A stretch of 64,000 nt of DNA, from NCBI RefSeq assembly GCF_900143255.1, contig NZ_FRDI01000006.1:78234-142233 (forward strand). Reading direction: 5' to 3'. Origin of the DNA: Desulfovibrio litoralis DSM 11393. GTDB lineage: Bacteria; Desulfobacterota; Desulfovibrionia; Desulfovibrionales; Desulfovibrionaceae. Every line of letters starts with the position of its first letter. Positions within the stretch are counted from its first letter, which is position 1. This document shows positions 52,382-63,285 of the stretch, one piece after another. The notes beneath the pieces are model-generated. The model did not search any database and was not told the origin of the DNA. It saw only the letters and a program-made list of their open reading frames with translations. The position numbers and the translations under genes are program-made.

Positions 52382-55015
52382 GTGTTTAAATTTTTTAAAA
52401 AAAATGAAAATCCCGAAGCCCAACCTGCCGGTAAGGCTGATGATAAGGTAAGCGAAATACAGCCCCAAGCAAATAATACTTCCCACGACGTTTTAAGTGC
52501 TAGTAGCGTGAGCGATGAAAAGAAAAGAAAAGAAAGTGAAGACGCTGAGGCAATCAACAGGCTTGATGCGTCTCAAACTTCGTTTGCGTCAACTGCTCCA
52601 AATTCTTCGGGCCCAAGCTTATATGATCGAACTTACGCTCCTCAATCTATGCCGACGTCTCCTTTGCAAGCTGGGCAAGCCGGGCAATCTGGGCAAATGG
52701 GACAACAAATGGGACAACAGGCTGCACAACAGCTTGGCAGTATTTATGGTGCTACTCCGCCAAGAGGTGTAAGCATTCCCCCAAACCCTTCTGATATTGA
52801 TTATGATCCGCCCCTGATCCAGTGTATTGCAACTTTGTTTAAATTAAACGGTAAACCTGTTTCCACTAAGTTATTGGTGGCAGGGTTGGCTTCGCAAGAC
52901 GGGGAAATAAGTCCGTCTGCTTGTTTGCGTTCTGCTCGCAATGCCGGTTTACAATGTAAAACCGTTTATCGTCCTGATATAAACAGTATTTCTAAAATGA
53001 CTTTGCCTTGTATTTTGCTTTTAAAAGACGGACGAGCTTGTGTTTTAACCCGTATTGAGGGTGTTAGGGGAGAAATATTACTTCCGGAAACCGACTTACA
53101 GCCACGTTCAATAGCGATGAGCGACTTGCAAGAAGATTATATTGGTTATGCTATTTATGCCAAGCCAGATGTTGTTTTAGACAGGCGTGCCAGTAATATT
53201 AAGCTTTTAAATTCAAAGCGTTGGTTCTGGGATACTTTTTTTAATTTCATGCCGATGTATTCGCATGTCTTTTTAGGCAGTATTGTTATCAACCTTTTGA
53301 CTATTGCCGGCCCTTTGTTTTTTATGAATGTTTATGATAGGGTTGTTCCGCATAAAGCTATTTCTACTCTTTGGGTCTTGGCTATTGGTTATGCCACAGG
53401 TTTGACTTTTGATTTTATTATTCGTAATTTGCGAAGCTTTTTTACTGATGCCGCCGGTAGGAACGCCGATATTGTTTTAGCCTCAAAAATAATGCAACAA
53501 CTTTTAAGTATACGCCTTGACAATAAGCCCGATTCTACAGGCTCTTTAGTAAATAATATCAGAGAGTTTGAGTCGTTAAGAGAATTTTTTAGCTCTACAA
53601 CGTTGTTGGCTTTAATCGACCTTCCGTTTTTAATTATATTTTTGATTATTGTAAGTTATATTGGCGGCGTTATTTCTATCGTTGCTTGGGTGGCTGTTCC
53701 AGTGATTGTAGGCGTAGGTATTTACTTGCAGTATCCTTTACAAACCAATACGGAAAAAAGTTTTAAAGAAAATATGCAAAAAAATGCCTTATTAGTTGAA
53801 ATTGTTAACGGACTCGAAACCGTTAAAACTTCGATGGCAGAAGGCAAGGTTCAAGATCGTTGGGAAAAAATCGTTGGAGAAAGTGCACGTTCTATGGCAC
53901 AAAACAAACGTTTGTCAAACTTTTCCATGACTTTTACTATGTTTGCCAGTCAAATTGTTAGCGTAAGTTTAATTATATGGGGAATTTATCAAATTAAAGA
54001 GGGTGCATTAACTCAAGGTGCTTTAATTGGTGCCAATATGTTGGTTGGGCGTGCTATGGCCCCGCTTTCTCAGATTGCATCAATGTTTTCAAGACTTCAA
54101 CAATCTCGTATGTCTTTAAAAGCTTTAGATGTTTTAATGACCCTTCCCACAGAGCGGATAGAGCCGGGTTCTTACGTTGAATTTGGTCATCTTGAACACT
54201 CTATTGCTTTGGAAAATGTTAGCTTTAAATATCCAAACTCCGAACGTCTTGCTTTAGATGGTGTTAACATAAAAATTAAACCCGGTGAAAAAGTCGGTAT
54301 TATCGGACGCATGGGTTCGGGAAAAAGCACACTCGGGCGTTTGATAGTCGGTCTTTATCAACCTACTGAGGGTGCTATTAAATTTGGTGGAGTAGATATT
54401 CGCCAGATGGATACTTCGGAATTGCGAAGTCGAGTTGGTTATTTATCTCAGGATAACTACCTCTTTTATGGAACAGTAAGAGAAAATATTGCTTTTGGTG
54501 TTGTTAATGCCGATGATAGAATGATTTTGCGTGCTGCAAACATATCGGGCGTAACTGATTTCGTAAGGGGACACCCCGCAGGTTTCGGAATGCCCGTTGG
54601 TGAAAGAGGAATGGCCCTTTCAGGCGGTCAAAGGCAATCTGTTGCGATTGCACGTTCTTTGTTGCATGATCCTGATGTATTAATTCTTGATGAACCTTCA
54701 AGTAATATGGACAATAGTTCTGAACTTGCTTTAAAACAACGTTTGGCGGGAACTTTAGGTTCAAAAACCGTTTTGTTGATCACACACCGCCTCAGTATGT
54801 TGGATATTGTCGATAGGCTTATCATTATTGATGGTGGCAAGGTTGTTGCCGACGGTCCTAAAAAAACAGTTTTAAACTCTTTAACTTCCAATGTTGCAAA
54901 TCAGAAAAACCTAAAAACTCAAACACAGCCTATTAATGCTGCAACAAATGCTCCTCAAGAAGGTCATGGCACTACTCCAAGACCTGCGAATGTTGCACAA
55001 GGAGCTGGTGAATAA
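52382..55015 (+). CDS. LapB-type type 1 secretion ABC transporter
   Basis: An 877-residue exporter ATPase/permease. After a Gln/Gly-rich N-terminal tail (about 1-135, with AGQAGQSGQMGQQMGQQ) comes a C39-like domain (about 140-260) without an obvious peptidase triad, then five or six membrane segments (about 290-560). The ABC domain follows, with Walker A GRMGSGKST near 642, signature LSGGQRQ and Walker B VLILDEPS. It should export a large adhesin. Start is GTG 52382 behind AAGGA. No adhesin gene is in the window. Confidence 0.9.
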   Translation: MFKFFKKNENPEAQPAGKADDKVSEIQPQANNTSHDVLSASSVSDEKKRKESEDAEAINRLDASQTSFASTAPNSSGPSLYDRTYAPQSMPTSPLQAGQAGQSGQMGQQMGQQAAQQLGSIYGATPPRGVSIPPNPSDIDYDPPLIQCIATLFKLNGKPVSTKLLVAGLASQDGEISPSACLRSARNAGLQCKTVYRPDINSISKMTLPCILLLKDGRACVLTRIEGVRGEILLPETDLQPRSIAMSDLQEDYIGYAIYAKPDVVLDRRASNIKLLNSKRWFWDTFFNFMPMYSHVFLGSIVINLLTIAGPLFFMNVYDRVVPHKAISTLWVLAIGYATGLTFDFIIRNLRSFFTDAAGRNADIVLASKIMQQLLSIRLDNKPDSTGSLVNNIREFESLREFFSSTTLLALIDLPFLIIFLIIVSYIGGVISIVAWVAVPVIVGVGIYLQYPLQTNTEKSFKENMQKNALLVEIVNGLETVKTSMAEGKVQDRWEKIVGESARSMAQNKRLSNFSMTFTMFASQIVSVSLIIWGIYQIKEGALTQGALIGANMLVGRAMAPLSQIASMFSRLQQSRMSLKALDVLMTLPTERIEPGSYVEFGHLEHSIALENVSFKYPNSERLALDGVNIKIKPGEKVGIIGRMGSGKSTLGRLIVGLYQPTEGAIKFGGVDIRQMDTSELRSRVGYLSQDNYLFYGTVRENIAFGVVNADDRMILRAANISGVTDFVRGHPAGFGMPVGERGMALSGGQRQSVAIARSLLHDPDVLILDEPSSNMDNSSELALKQRLAGTLGSKTVLLITHRLSMLDIVDRLIIIDGGKVVADGPKKTVLNSLTSNVANQKNLKTQTQPINAATNAPQEGHGTTPRPANVAQGAGE

Positions 55016-55105
55016 CCTTGAGTTTGCTGATGTTATGAGGGTTTAAGCGTTTTACATTGTGTTATATTGAATCTCAACAACAAGATGAAATAGGTTTATA
55101 AAATT

Positions 55106-56446
55106 ATGTTTAAAAATATATTTTCAGATAAAGAGCATAAAGAGGATCTTGAGTTTATGAGTGAGGTTGACGCCGCTCTTAATCGTAAGGCTCACCCTTT
55201 AACTTATATAATTTCTGTAAGTATTCTGATCTTTTTTATTGTTTTGATTTTTTGGGCGGGACATGCCCCGATTGATCAGATGACTCGTGGTATGGGAACT
55301 GTTGTTCCGTCTCAAAGAGTAGAGGAAATCAAAAACCCCGATACAAGCATGTTAAATATTCAATCTGTAAATGTAAAAGAAAACCAGATTGTTGCTCCGG
55401 GTGATGTTTTGGTTGTTTTAAGTAACGAACAGGCAAAAAGTGTTGTGGAAGATGCTTTAAATAAAAAAGCTGAACACACAGCCGCTTTAATACGCCTTGA
55501 AGCAGAATATAACGATACTGAACCAGTATTTCCGCAAGAATTGATAGACGTAAACCCGGTTTTGGTACAAGACCAAAAAGCATTGTTTTTCTCGCGTAAT
55601 GCAGACAGAGAGGCAGAAGAGAGTCGCCTTAATGCCCAGCTTGATCAGAAAAAACAAGAAGTTCAAAGTGCTATGGAGCTTAAAAAGCAAAATGAAGACA
55701 GTCTTGCCAACGCTTTGCAGCGTCGTAATATCGCCGCACCATTAGTGGCAAAAGGAACTTTTCCTCGTTTACAGTTTTTAGATATAGAACAACAAGTAAA
55801 CAGTTTGCGATCAGAGGTAGAAAGAGCCGCCGGGCAAATTATCAGTGCTCAACGTGGAGTCGCTGAGGTAGAAGCCCAAATTGATCAAGTAACAACACGC
55901 TTAAATTCTCAAATTCAAGAAGAAATAGCCAAACGCCGTAGCGAGCTAAACTCTATTACGCAAATGCTTGTTGCGAGCCAAGATAGAGCCAGTCGTACAA
56001 CTTTGACTGCTACTAAAAGAGCTACGGTTAAGAGAATTTTGTTAAACTCAGGCCCTGTTCAGGGCGGTCAGGCTATTTTAGAGTTATTGCCTTTAGACGG
56101 AACTTTATTGATAGAAGCTAAAATAGCCCCGGCTGATATTGGTTTTATCCATAAAGATCAGAAAGCTATGATTAAGTTTACCAGTTATGATTTTACTGTT
56201 TTTGGTGGGCTTGAAGCTTTGGTTGAATCTATTAGCGTTGATACGATAGAAGATAAAAAAGGTGAGATATTTTATACCGTTAAGTTAAGGACTATTGAGT
56301 CGGAATTAAAATATAAAGGCGAACCTTTACCGATTATTCCCGGAATGCAGGCGAGCGTAGATATTATAACCGGACAAAGAACAGTGCTTTCATATCTTTT
56401 AAAACCTATTCTTAAAGCCAAAGAAGATGCTCTAAGAGAAAGATAA
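55106..56446 (+). CDS. LapC/HlyD-type membrane fusion protein
   Basis: A 446-residue periplasmic adaptor with one N-terminal membrane helix (about 32-52). A long coiled coil (about 165-300) sits between two lipoyl-type half-motifs (VNVKENQIVAPGDVLVVL and TKRATVKRILLNSGPVQ), with a C-terminal beta-barrel domain. It links the ABC exporter upstream with an outer-membrane TolC-like channel, which is not encoded here. It lies about 90 bp downstream of the exporter gene. Confidence 0.9.
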   Translation: MFKNIFSDKEHKEDLEFMSEVDAALNRKAHPLTYIISVSILIFFIVLIFWAGHAPIDQMTRGMGTVVPSQRVEEIKNPDTSMLNIQSVNVKENQIVAPGDVLVVLSNEQAKSVVEDALNKKAEHTAALIRLEAEYNDTEPVFPQELIDVNPVLVQDQKALFFSRNADREAEESRLNAQLDQKKQEVQSAMELKKQNEDSLANALQRRNIAAPLVAKGTFPRLQFLDIEQQVNSLRSEVERAAGQIISAQRGVAEVEAQIDQVTTRLNSQIQEEIAKRRSELNSITQMLVASQDRASRTTLTATKRATVKRILLNSGPVQGGQAILELLPLDGTLLIEAKIAPADIGFIHKDQKAMIKFTSYDFTVFGGLEALVESISVDTIEDKKGEIFYTVKLRTIESELKYKGEPLPIIPGMQASVDIITGQRTVLSYLLKPILKAKEDALRER

Positions 56447-56601
56447 GAAGTATAAGCTTTGTTTTTATAAATGGTTGTGTTAAATTTATCTGATACAGTT
56501 TGACAATTAATCTGAACAAAGGTATTTAACATATTATGTATATTTTTCATCAAATAAAAATTAGTTATATTTGTTTATAACTAGCTATGGATATTGGATA
56601 A

Positions 56602-57282
56602 ATGGGGCTGATACATAAAAACAATCAAAAAGCTGTTTATAAAATATGGCTGATATTCTTTGCTTTGTTGTTTTTGCAACAAGGTTTAATCAGTATTTTA
56701 TCAGCCAACTCTCCGCCTCGTTTATTTGGAACCGTTGAATTTAAAACTGTTTTAAAAGATATGCCCAAGTGGCAGAGAGTCTTGAGTGCAGAGAAAAAAA
56801 ATCCAACGTTTACAGATCAGTTTCATACTTTATTGCCTAAAAATTTAGCAGAAAAATGGCAAACGATAGAAAAAAACTTTCCGAGTTTTTCAACGCAAGA
56901 AAAGCTAAAAGCCGTTAATATGTTTTTTAACCAATGGCCGTATCGTACTGATTCAAGCTTATTCGGACTTGAAGACTATTGGGCGACTCCTAAAGAGTTT
57001 TTAAAAAAATCAGGAGACTGTGAAGATTATGCAATAATTAAATTTTTTGCTTTAAAATACCTTGGAATCCCTGAAGAACAAATGCGGATCGTGGTTGTAA
57101 AAGATACTATTCGTAACCTCGGACATGGCGTTTTAGCCGTGTATATCGACGACAATATTTATATCCTTGATAACCTCTCAAATACGCCTTTATCTCACAC
57201 CACAATCCGAAACTATCAACCGGCATTTTCATTAAATTCTCAATTTCGATGGGCTCACCTTCCTGTAAAAAAGAAAAAGTAG
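56602..57282 (+). CDS. LapG-type periplasmic cysteine protease (transglutaminase-like)
   Basis: A 226-residue protein with an N-terminal membrane or signal helix (about 14-36). The BTLCP catalytic triad is visible: C140 in SGDCEDYA, H175 in LGHGVLAVY and D190 in ILDNLSN. LapG cleaves the N-terminus of a Lap-type adhesin and frees it from the cell surface. The neighbours LapB/LapC-like and the following HD-GYP protein support a Lap/Dvh-like role. Confidence 0.9.
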   Translation: MGLIHKNNQKAVYKIWLIFFALLFLQQGLISILSANSPPRLFGTVEFKTVLKDMPKWQRVLSAEKKNPTFTDQFHTLLPKNLAEKWQTIEKNFPSFSTQEKLKAVNMFFNQWPYRTDSSLFGLEDYWATPKEFLKKSGDCEDYAIIKFFALKYLGIPEEQMRIVVVKDTIRNLGHGVLAVYIDDNIYILDNLSNTPLSHTTIRNYQPAFSLNSQFRWAHLPVKKKK

Positions 57283-57411
57283 GCGATTGATTAAGAGTAT
57301 AAAAAATGGTATAAGATTTTAACAAAATCAGTTTAAATCAAAAGGTAATCTTGTTAGTTTAACGATAAGATATTTAATATAAACAAAGAGCATTATAGCG
57401 GAGAAAGTAAA

Positions 57412-59520
57412 ATGTCAGAAAATGTTGCAGGCATGACCGTAGATAAAAAGAGTGTTAAAATGACTTCACGTCCGGGCTTGGTTTGGTTCGGAGTTATCAT
57501 TATTTTAAGTATGGTGGCGGCATCTTTCGTGGCTGCTTATATCCATATCGGAAACTACAAATCTGATCAAGAAAAACAGTTAAAACAACGTGTTGTGTTG
57601 TTTACTGATGGTCGTGCATATAGTTCCGGCGATTGGATTAAGCGTATTGTTGAAGCGGCCGCAGTTTTAATTAATTCAGATACTTTCAAAATTTTTGCAG
57701 CAGAAGTTGATCAATATCAGGGTAATATAATAGATTTATTGATTGCTACGCCTAAAGCCGATACTTCCGATTCTGATTCTAGCCAACTTTCCGGTCAACT
57801 TCCATATTTGCGTTCTTTGTTAGATGACTTTGTAAAGCTTCAAGGTTTTAACTCTGCTCGGATTATGAACGCTAAAGCACAAATTTATCTTTCTACTGAC
57901 CCTTCTGACCCCAAAAATATTGTCTTGCTTGAAAAACTGGCAGGCGAAGTTTTAAAAGACGGAAAAATGAGAATTTCGCCTATTAGAAAAGGGGAAAACG
58001 GCTTAATGGTCGATTTTCTTTTTCCCATGGTTTCCGACCAGTTTGACAACACACACCCAAAAACAGTTTCTATTTTAATTCTTACCAAAGATATGGGTTC
58101 AAAAATATCTGATTGGCTTGCCTCTTCATCTTATAGTGAAGATAAAGACATGCAGACTTTTTTGGTTCAACGTTATAATAATAGTTTTTCCTTTGTTAAT
58201 GCCAAGGGTGATATCTCTGACTTATCAAGCTCTCCGCTGACCAGTGATTCCCTCTTACCATTTGAAGTAAGACCTAACCTCTATGGGACAGACAAGGTTT
58301 ATTCTTTAGGACAATTTGTCGGAGAAAAAGACGCTGCTCCTGAGTGGTGGATTGTAGCTGAGTTTAGTGAAAAAATATTTACAACTGCGATTGCTCAAAC
58401 TGTTGCTACTACTTACAGTATGGCGGGGCTTTTTTCTTTAGTTGTTCTTTTTATGGGCGGAATGGCTTGGTGGTGGCTGATTGGAAGCGATCAAAAGAAG
58501 ATTGCCGGACAACTCTCTGAGTTATATAATGTTATTGAAACTCAAAAAAGATTGCTTGACGGAATAAACGCAAGTATCTCAGACCCGATATCGTTTTCTG
58601 ATGCCAACGGTATTTACCGTTATGTTAACCCGGCTTTTGCCAAGGCTGTTGGACGTGAACCTCAAACGATTATTGGTCTTGATGCTGCGGCTATTTTTGG
58701 GTTTGATACGGCAAAACGCTTAAACGTTGCTGATCATCAGGCTTTATTAACAGGCGAGGTAATAACAACTCAAGAAACTCTTTGGCTTTTATCTCAGCGT
58801 TATTATTTCCAGATTTCCAAATCGCCGTTGCGAGATGAAAATACAAGAGAAATTATTGGTATTGTTGCTGTATTTAGAGATATTACCAAATTGCTTGAAG
58901 CACAAGAACACTCAAGACGTATGGTTCAACAAACCATTGATGCTTTGGTCAGGGCGATAGAAGAGTCAGATACTTTCTTGGGCGGACATTCTCGCTTAAT
59001 GGGTAGTGTGGCTTCCGTAGTCGGAAAGGCGATGAATCTTTCCGAACCTGATATGGCAACAATTGAAGCGGCCGCTAACCTTTCACAGGTTGGTAAGATG
59101 TTTGTTCCAAGAGAAATCTTGACTAAACAGGGTGCTTTAACGCCTGAAGAAAAAGCCAGAATGGAACAACACGTTGAATATGCTAAAGAAATATTAAAAG
59201 ATATTGAGTTCGATTTGCCTGTTGTTGAAGCAATTTATCAAATGCACGAACGACTTGACGGAAAGGGTTATCCTCGTGGCTTAAACGGAGGAAACATAGG
59301 TATTCATGCCCGTATTTTGGCAATTGCCAATACCTTTACGGCTATGGCAAGACCAAGATCTTATCGTTCGGCTATTCCTGTTAGTGATGTAATCTCCTTT
59401 TTAGAAGCACATCCGGAAAGCTATGATATTAATATTGTATCGGTTCTAAAAGATATATTAAAAACACCAACCGGTGAACGTATAGCTCAGATGATGGCAA
59501 CATCTAAAGTTAATTCATAA
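57412..59520 (+). CDS. Cache/PAS sensor with degenerate HD-GYP domain (LapD-like position)
   Basis: A 702-residue membrane protein: TM1 about 22-44, a large periplasmic domain (about 45-325), TM2 about 325-348, PAS (about 370-490), and an HD-GYP domain (about 505-690). The catalytic HD pair is replaced by S558-Q559 (LSQVGK) and the usual HHE and AD motifs read MHE and AN, yet DGKGYP (616-621) is intact. It is likely an inactive c-di-GMP binder. In Lap systems the gene beside lapG encodes LapD, which holds LapG in check when c-di-GMP is high; this protein occupies that place with a different output domain. Confidence 0.82.
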   Translation: MSENVAGMTVDKKSVKMTSRPGLVWFGVIIILSMVAASFVAAYIHIGNYKSDQEKQLKQRVVLFTDGRAYSSGDWIKRIVEAAAVLINSDTFKIFAAEVDQYQGNIIDLLIATPKADTSDSDSSQLSGQLPYLRSLLDDFVKLQGFNSARIMNAKAQIYLSTDPSDPKNIVLLEKLAGEVLKDGKMRISPIRKGENGLMVDFLFPMVSDQFDNTHPKTVSILILTKDMGSKISDWLASSSYSEDKDMQTFLVQRYNNSFSFVNAKGDISDLSSSPLTSDSLLPFEVRPNLYGTDKVYSLGQFVGEKDAAPEWWIVAEFSEKIFTTAIAQTVATTYSMAGLFSLVVLFMGGMAWWWLIGSDQKKIAGQLSELYNVIETQKRLLDGINASISDPISFSDANGIYRYVNPAFAKAVGREPQTIIGLDAAAIFGFDTAKRLNVADHQALLTGEVITTQETLWLLSQRYYFQISKSPLRDENTREIIGIVAVFRDITKLLEAQEHSRRMVQQTIDALVRAIEESDTFLGGHSRLMGSVASVVGKAMNLSEPDMATIEAAANLSQVGKMFVPREILTKQGALTPEEKARMEQHVEYAKEILKDIEFDLPVVEAIYQMHERLDGKGYPRGLNGGNIGIHARILAIANTFTAMARPRSYRSAIPVSDVISFLEAHPESYDINIVSVLKDILKTPTGERIAQMMATSKVNS

Positions 59521-59540
59521 TATCGTTATAACAGCTTATA

Positions 59541-59572
59541 TTGGGGGGCAAACGCCCCTCAAATTTTTAATT
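59541..59572 (+). terminator. terminator of the Lap-like operon
   Basis: GGGGC/GCCCC forms a short GC-rich stem followed by AAATTTTT, just downstream of the HD-GYP gene. Confidence 0.65.
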
Positions 59573-59790
59573 ACTTTTGTTTACAATTATAACCGGTATT
59601 GTTAAAATAAAAAAACAGTCAGATTTGGTAATTGTCAAATTTTTTTTCTTAGGTTATCTATAGTTAATTATTACAAAGAATATTCACAAATAATATTATT
59701 TGTATAAAATATGAATACTTTTATTTTTACGGTCTCTTAATTTACTCACTGCGTTGAGAGGCTTTTTGTTTATGCAGGTGGAGGCATATC

Positions 59791-61770
59791 TTGAATCAAA
59801 CTTCTCGTAACTTTTTCTTCTCTGTAGCTTTTCTGTTGCTAATTATTGTCTTGTTTCAAACTTTTAACCAGCCACAAGATTCACCGGATAAAATTGATTA
59901 TAGTGCTTTTATAGAGAAAGTTGAACAAAAGGATATTACCAGTGTGGTTATCCAAGGGCAAAAGCTCACAGGCGAGGGAATAGACAACAAAAAATTCCAA
60001 AGCTATGCACCTATTGACCCTAAAATGGTAGAACGCTTTTTTGCCAATAAATTGCGTATTAAAGCAGAGCCCGTCGAAGATTCCGCTTGGTATAGCATTT
60101 TTATCTCTTGGTTGCCGATGTTGATTTTTATCGGTATCTGGATCTATTTTATTCGCCAGATGCAGGGCGGCGGCGGAAAGGCTATGTCTTTCGGGCGTTC
60201 TCGTGCCAGACTTTTAAACCAAGAAACGCCTAAGGTTACTTTTAAAGATGTTGCCGGGGTTGATGAAGCAAAAGAAGAACTCTCTGAAGTAGTTGATTTT
60301 CTTTCAAATCCTAAAAAATATACTCGCCTTGGTGGAAGAATTCCTAAAGGTATCTTGCTTGTTGGTCCTCCGGGAACGGGTAAAACTCTTTTAGCCAGAG
60401 CCGTCGCCGGCGAGGCGGGCGTTCCTTTCTTTTCTATTTCCGGTTCTGACTTCGTAGAAATGTTTGTCGGGGTTGGGGCTTCGAGAGTTAGAGATTTATT
60501 TGTTCAAGGTAAAAAAAATGCACCTTGTATTATTTTTATAGATGAAATTGATGCGGTCGGTCGTCAGCGTGGAGCCGGTTTAGGCGGCGGACACGACGAA
60601 CGTGAACAAACCTTAAACCAACTTTTGGTTGAGATGGACGGTTTTGAATCTAACGAAGGCGTTATCTTGATAGCGGCAACAAACCGCCCAGATGTTTTGG
60701 ATCAAGCCTTATTGAGACCGGGACGTTTTGACCGTCAGGTTGTTGTTCCCGTGCCTGACCTTCAAGGTCGTCTTACAATCTTCCAAGTTTACGGAAAGAA
60801 AACCAAATTGGCGAGTGATGTTGATCTTGATATTCTTGCCAGAGGAACTCCGGGTTTTTCCGGTGCTGATATTGAAAACTTAGTAAACGAAGCTGCTTTA
60901 AATGCCGCTAAGTTAAACAAAGATTTAGTTTATATGGACGATTTTGAAAGTGCAAAAGATAAAGTAATTATGGGTAAAGAACGTCGTAGCCTGTTTATGA
61001 CAGAAGAAGAACGAAAAACTACTGCATATCACGAATCAGGACACGCACTTATCGGAAAACTTCTCCCTTACGGCGATCCTTTGCATAAAGTTACGATTAT
61101 TCCTCGTGGGCGGGCTTTGGGTTTAACTATGAACCTGCCTGAACGTGATGTTTTAACCAGACGTAGAGAATATTTTGAAAACTCAATGGTAATGATTTTA
61201 GGTGGACGTGCCGCTGAATTAATAGTTTTTAACCAACTTACGACCGGAGCCTCAAACGACATTGTTCAAGTTACTAAAATGGCTAGAAAAATGGTTTGCG
61301 ATTGGGGAATGAGTGATGCTATCGGTCCTGTTTTTGTGAGTGATAACGATGGTGGCGAAGTCTTTATCGGGCGTGATTGGGGACAAATGCGTCATGTTAG
61401 CGACGAAACCGCTCGTTTGATCGACGCTGAGATTAAACGTATGATTACTGTTGCGGCTGAACAAGCTGAACGCCTTTTAAGAGAGAACAGAGACGTGCTT
61501 GATCGTATGGCTACTGCGTTGTTAGAGCGTGAAACTTTGACTTCCTCCGAAGTAGACATTATTATTAAAAACGAAGATCTTCCTCCGCTGATCTTAAATG
61601 AAGGGAAACAACCAGCTCAACCAGATGAAAAAACTAACGATAATGACAACAATAAACCTGATACAACCCAGAAACCAGCAGAGTTTAGACTAGAAGATGC
61701 CCCTGCTGATCAAAGCACAAATTCGCAGGAAAATGTGAAAAAAACTGAAGAGAAATCTGAGGATAAGTAA
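59791..61770 (+). CDS. ftsH: ATP-dependent zinc metalloprotease FtsH
   Basis: A 659-residue membrane AAA+ protease. Two N-terminal membrane helices flank a small periplasmic domain. Walker A GPPGTGKT is at 192-199, the SRH motif [19 protein letters not shown] is intact and the zinc site is H414-E-S-G-H418. The C-terminal ~60 residues are charged and low complexity. The start is TTG 59791 behind GGAGG. It degrades membrane and regulatory proteins. folP follows within 16 bp and is cotranscribed. Confidence 0.96.
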   Translation: MNQTSRNFFFSVAFLLLIIVLFQTFNQPQDSPDKIDYSAFIEKVEQKDITSVVIQGQKLTGEGIDNKKFQSYAPIDPKMVERFFANKLRIKAEPVEDSAWYSIFISWLPMLIFIGIWIYFIRQMQGGGGKAMSFGRSRARLLNQETPKVTFKDVAGVDEAKEELSEVVDFLSNPKKYTRLGGRIPKGILLVGPPGTGKTLLARAVAGEAGVPFFSISGSDFVEMFVGVGASRVRDLFVQGKKNAPCIIFIDEIDAVGRQRGAGLGGGHDEREQTLNQLLVEMDGFESNEGVILIAATNRPDVLDQALLRPGRFDRQVVVPVPDLQGRLTIFQVYGKKTKLASDVDLDILARGTPGFSGADIENLVNEAALNAAKLNKDLVYMDDFESAKDKVIMGKERRSLFMTEEERKTTAYHESGHALIGKLLPYGDPLHKVTIIPRGRALGLTMNLPERDVLTRRREYFENSMVMILGGRAAELIVFNQLTTGASNDIVQVTKMARKMVCDWGMSDAIGPVFVSDNDGGEVFIGRDWGQMRHVSDETARLIDAEIKRMITVAAEQAERLLRENRDVLDRMATALLERETLTSSEVDIIIKNEDLPPLILNEGKQPAQPDEKTNDNDNNKPDTTQKPAEFRLEDAPADQSTNSQENVKKTEEKSEDK

Positions 61771-61786
61771 AGGGCATTACAGTTTC

Positions 61787-62734
61787 ATGGAATGGTTAAC
61801 AAATAAAGGTTTCAATTTATTACTTCAAGAAGGGAGATGGCATTGCCATTTCCCCTTTTTGAATTCGTCAGATTTGGATTTTGCAACAGCTCAAAAGCAA
61901 CGTTGCAAGCATTTGATCATGGGCATTGTCAACGTTACTCCGGATTCGTTTTCAGACGGCGGTTCTTATTTTGAGTTAGACAAAGCGAAAGAGCATGTCT
62001 TGGAACTTTGTGAACAAAATGTTGATATTTTAGATATAGGGGCAGAAAGCACCAGGCCTTTTGCGACTCCCGTTTCTGTTGATGATGAAATTGAACGCCT
62101 GAAACCTCTATTAAGTTTTATTCAAGCACAAAGGCAAGACCCAGAGTCTGTGTTAAAAGATATTCCCGTTTCAATTGATACTTTTAAAGCAAAAACCGCA
62201 GAATTTGTAATCGCCTGTGATGCGGAAATTATTAATGATGTCTCAGGCGGGGTTTTTGATAGTGAAATGAAAAATGTTTTGGCGGAACAAAAACCGGCAT
62301 ATATTTTGGGGCATAGTCCGAAAAAACCTCAAGAGATGCAAAAACGTCCTTCATACCAAAATGTTGTGGAAGAAATATTGAGTTTTTTTGAAACACAAAT
62401 GAATTTATTAGTTCAAGCCGGTCTTCCCGAAACTCATATTGCCCTTGACCCTTGTTTTGGTTTTGGAAAAAATTTAGAACATAACATAGCAATTTTTAAA
62501 GCTATTCCTAGATTTATGAGTTTAAAGCGTCCGCTTGTCGTGGGCTTGTCTCGAAAGGCAATGTTGCGTCAACTTTTAGCCCATGAAAGTTTGCATAAAG
62601 AAACAATGGATAAAGCGACTCAAATAGCCCTTTCGCTTATTTTTGAACGTTGTGTGGGTGATGGTGTGATAATTCATAGGGTGCATAATGTGCTTGGTGC
62701 GGCTCAAGCCTTTCAGCTTAGTTCGCAGTTATAG
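61787..62734 (+). CDS. folP: dihydropteroate synthase
   Basis: A 315-residue enzyme that joins p-aminobenzoate with dihydropterin pyrophosphate in folate synthesis. Signatures MGIVNVTPDSFSDGG, DIGAESTRP, SIDTFKA and LDPCFGFGKN are intact. An N-terminal extension of about 45 residues precedes the barrel. It is cotranscribed with ftsH, an arrangement found in many bacteria. Confidence 0.95.
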   Translation: MEWLTNKGFNLLLQEGRWHCHFPFLNSSDLDFATAQKQRCKHLIMGIVNVTPDSFSDGGSYFELDKAKEHVLELCEQNVDILDIGAESTRPFATPVSVDDEIERLKPLLSFIQAQRQDPESVLKDIPVSIDTFKAKTAEFVIACDAEIINDVSGGVFDSEMKNVLAEQKPAYILGHSPKKPQEMQKRPSYQNVVEEILSFFETQMNLLVQAGLPETHIALDPCFGFGKNLEHNIAIFKAIPRFMSLKRPLVVGLSRKAMLRQLLAHESLHKETMDKATQIALSLIFERCVGDGVIIHRVHNVLGAAQAFQLSSQL

Positions 62735-62842
62735 TTTATCACTAAGAACCAAGATTGACTTTTTATAAAAACAGCATAACATTTGCCTTGTCGTAAAGGG
62801 TTATGCATGTTCATTTCATTGATTTTGCTTGGAGATTTTCAG

Positions 62843-63145
62843 ATGAGTAAAGAAAAAATAAACCCCGGGGAAGAGTGTCCTTTTTGTTTAACTACTACTG
62901 CAAGGGGTTCTGTTGTTTGTTCCGCTTGTGGGGCAGCTAGACAGTATGACGTATATGGCTTTGTGGGTGGACTAATAAAGCTGGCAGGAGTTGTTGCCGT
63001 AATTTGTTTGTTGGTAGGGGCATTTGCTATTTTCTTTAGCGATAACAAAATACTTCCATTTTTAATAATGGTAGTCCCTTTAATCATTGTTACACTTTTA
63101 CGTCGTAAGTTTGGCACTTATGGGTGGGTTCGCCATATGCCCTAG
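62843..63145 (+). CDS. small zinc-ribbon membrane protein
   Basis: A 100-residue protein starting at ATG 62843 behind GGAGA. A zinc ribbon (CPFC and CSAC, about residues 11-29) is followed by two membrane helices (about 42-62 and 70-88). The family is not recognised. It lies downstream of folP in the same direction. Confidence 0.65.
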   Translation: MSKEKINPGEECPFCLTTTARGSVVCSACGAARQYDVYGFVGGLIKLAGVVAVICLLVGAFAIFFSDNKILPFLIMVVPLIIVTLLRRKFGTYGWVRHMP

Positions 63146-63218
63146 AGCAAACTAATTTGAAGACAGCTGTCTTTCGGATTTGTGCCATTTTCTTGATTAA
63201 GTCAGACACTAATATAAA

Positions 63219-63263
63219 ACAAAACGCCCTTTACAAAGTTTAGCTTGCTCTGGGCGTTTTAAT
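63219..63263. terminator. bidirectional terminator between the zinc-ribbon gene and purL
   Basis: AAAACGCCC/GGGCGTTTT forms a hairpin flanked by A and T tracts, serving two convergent genes. Confidence 0.8.
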
Positions 63264-63285
63264 TGTATTAATTTAATTTTTTAAT

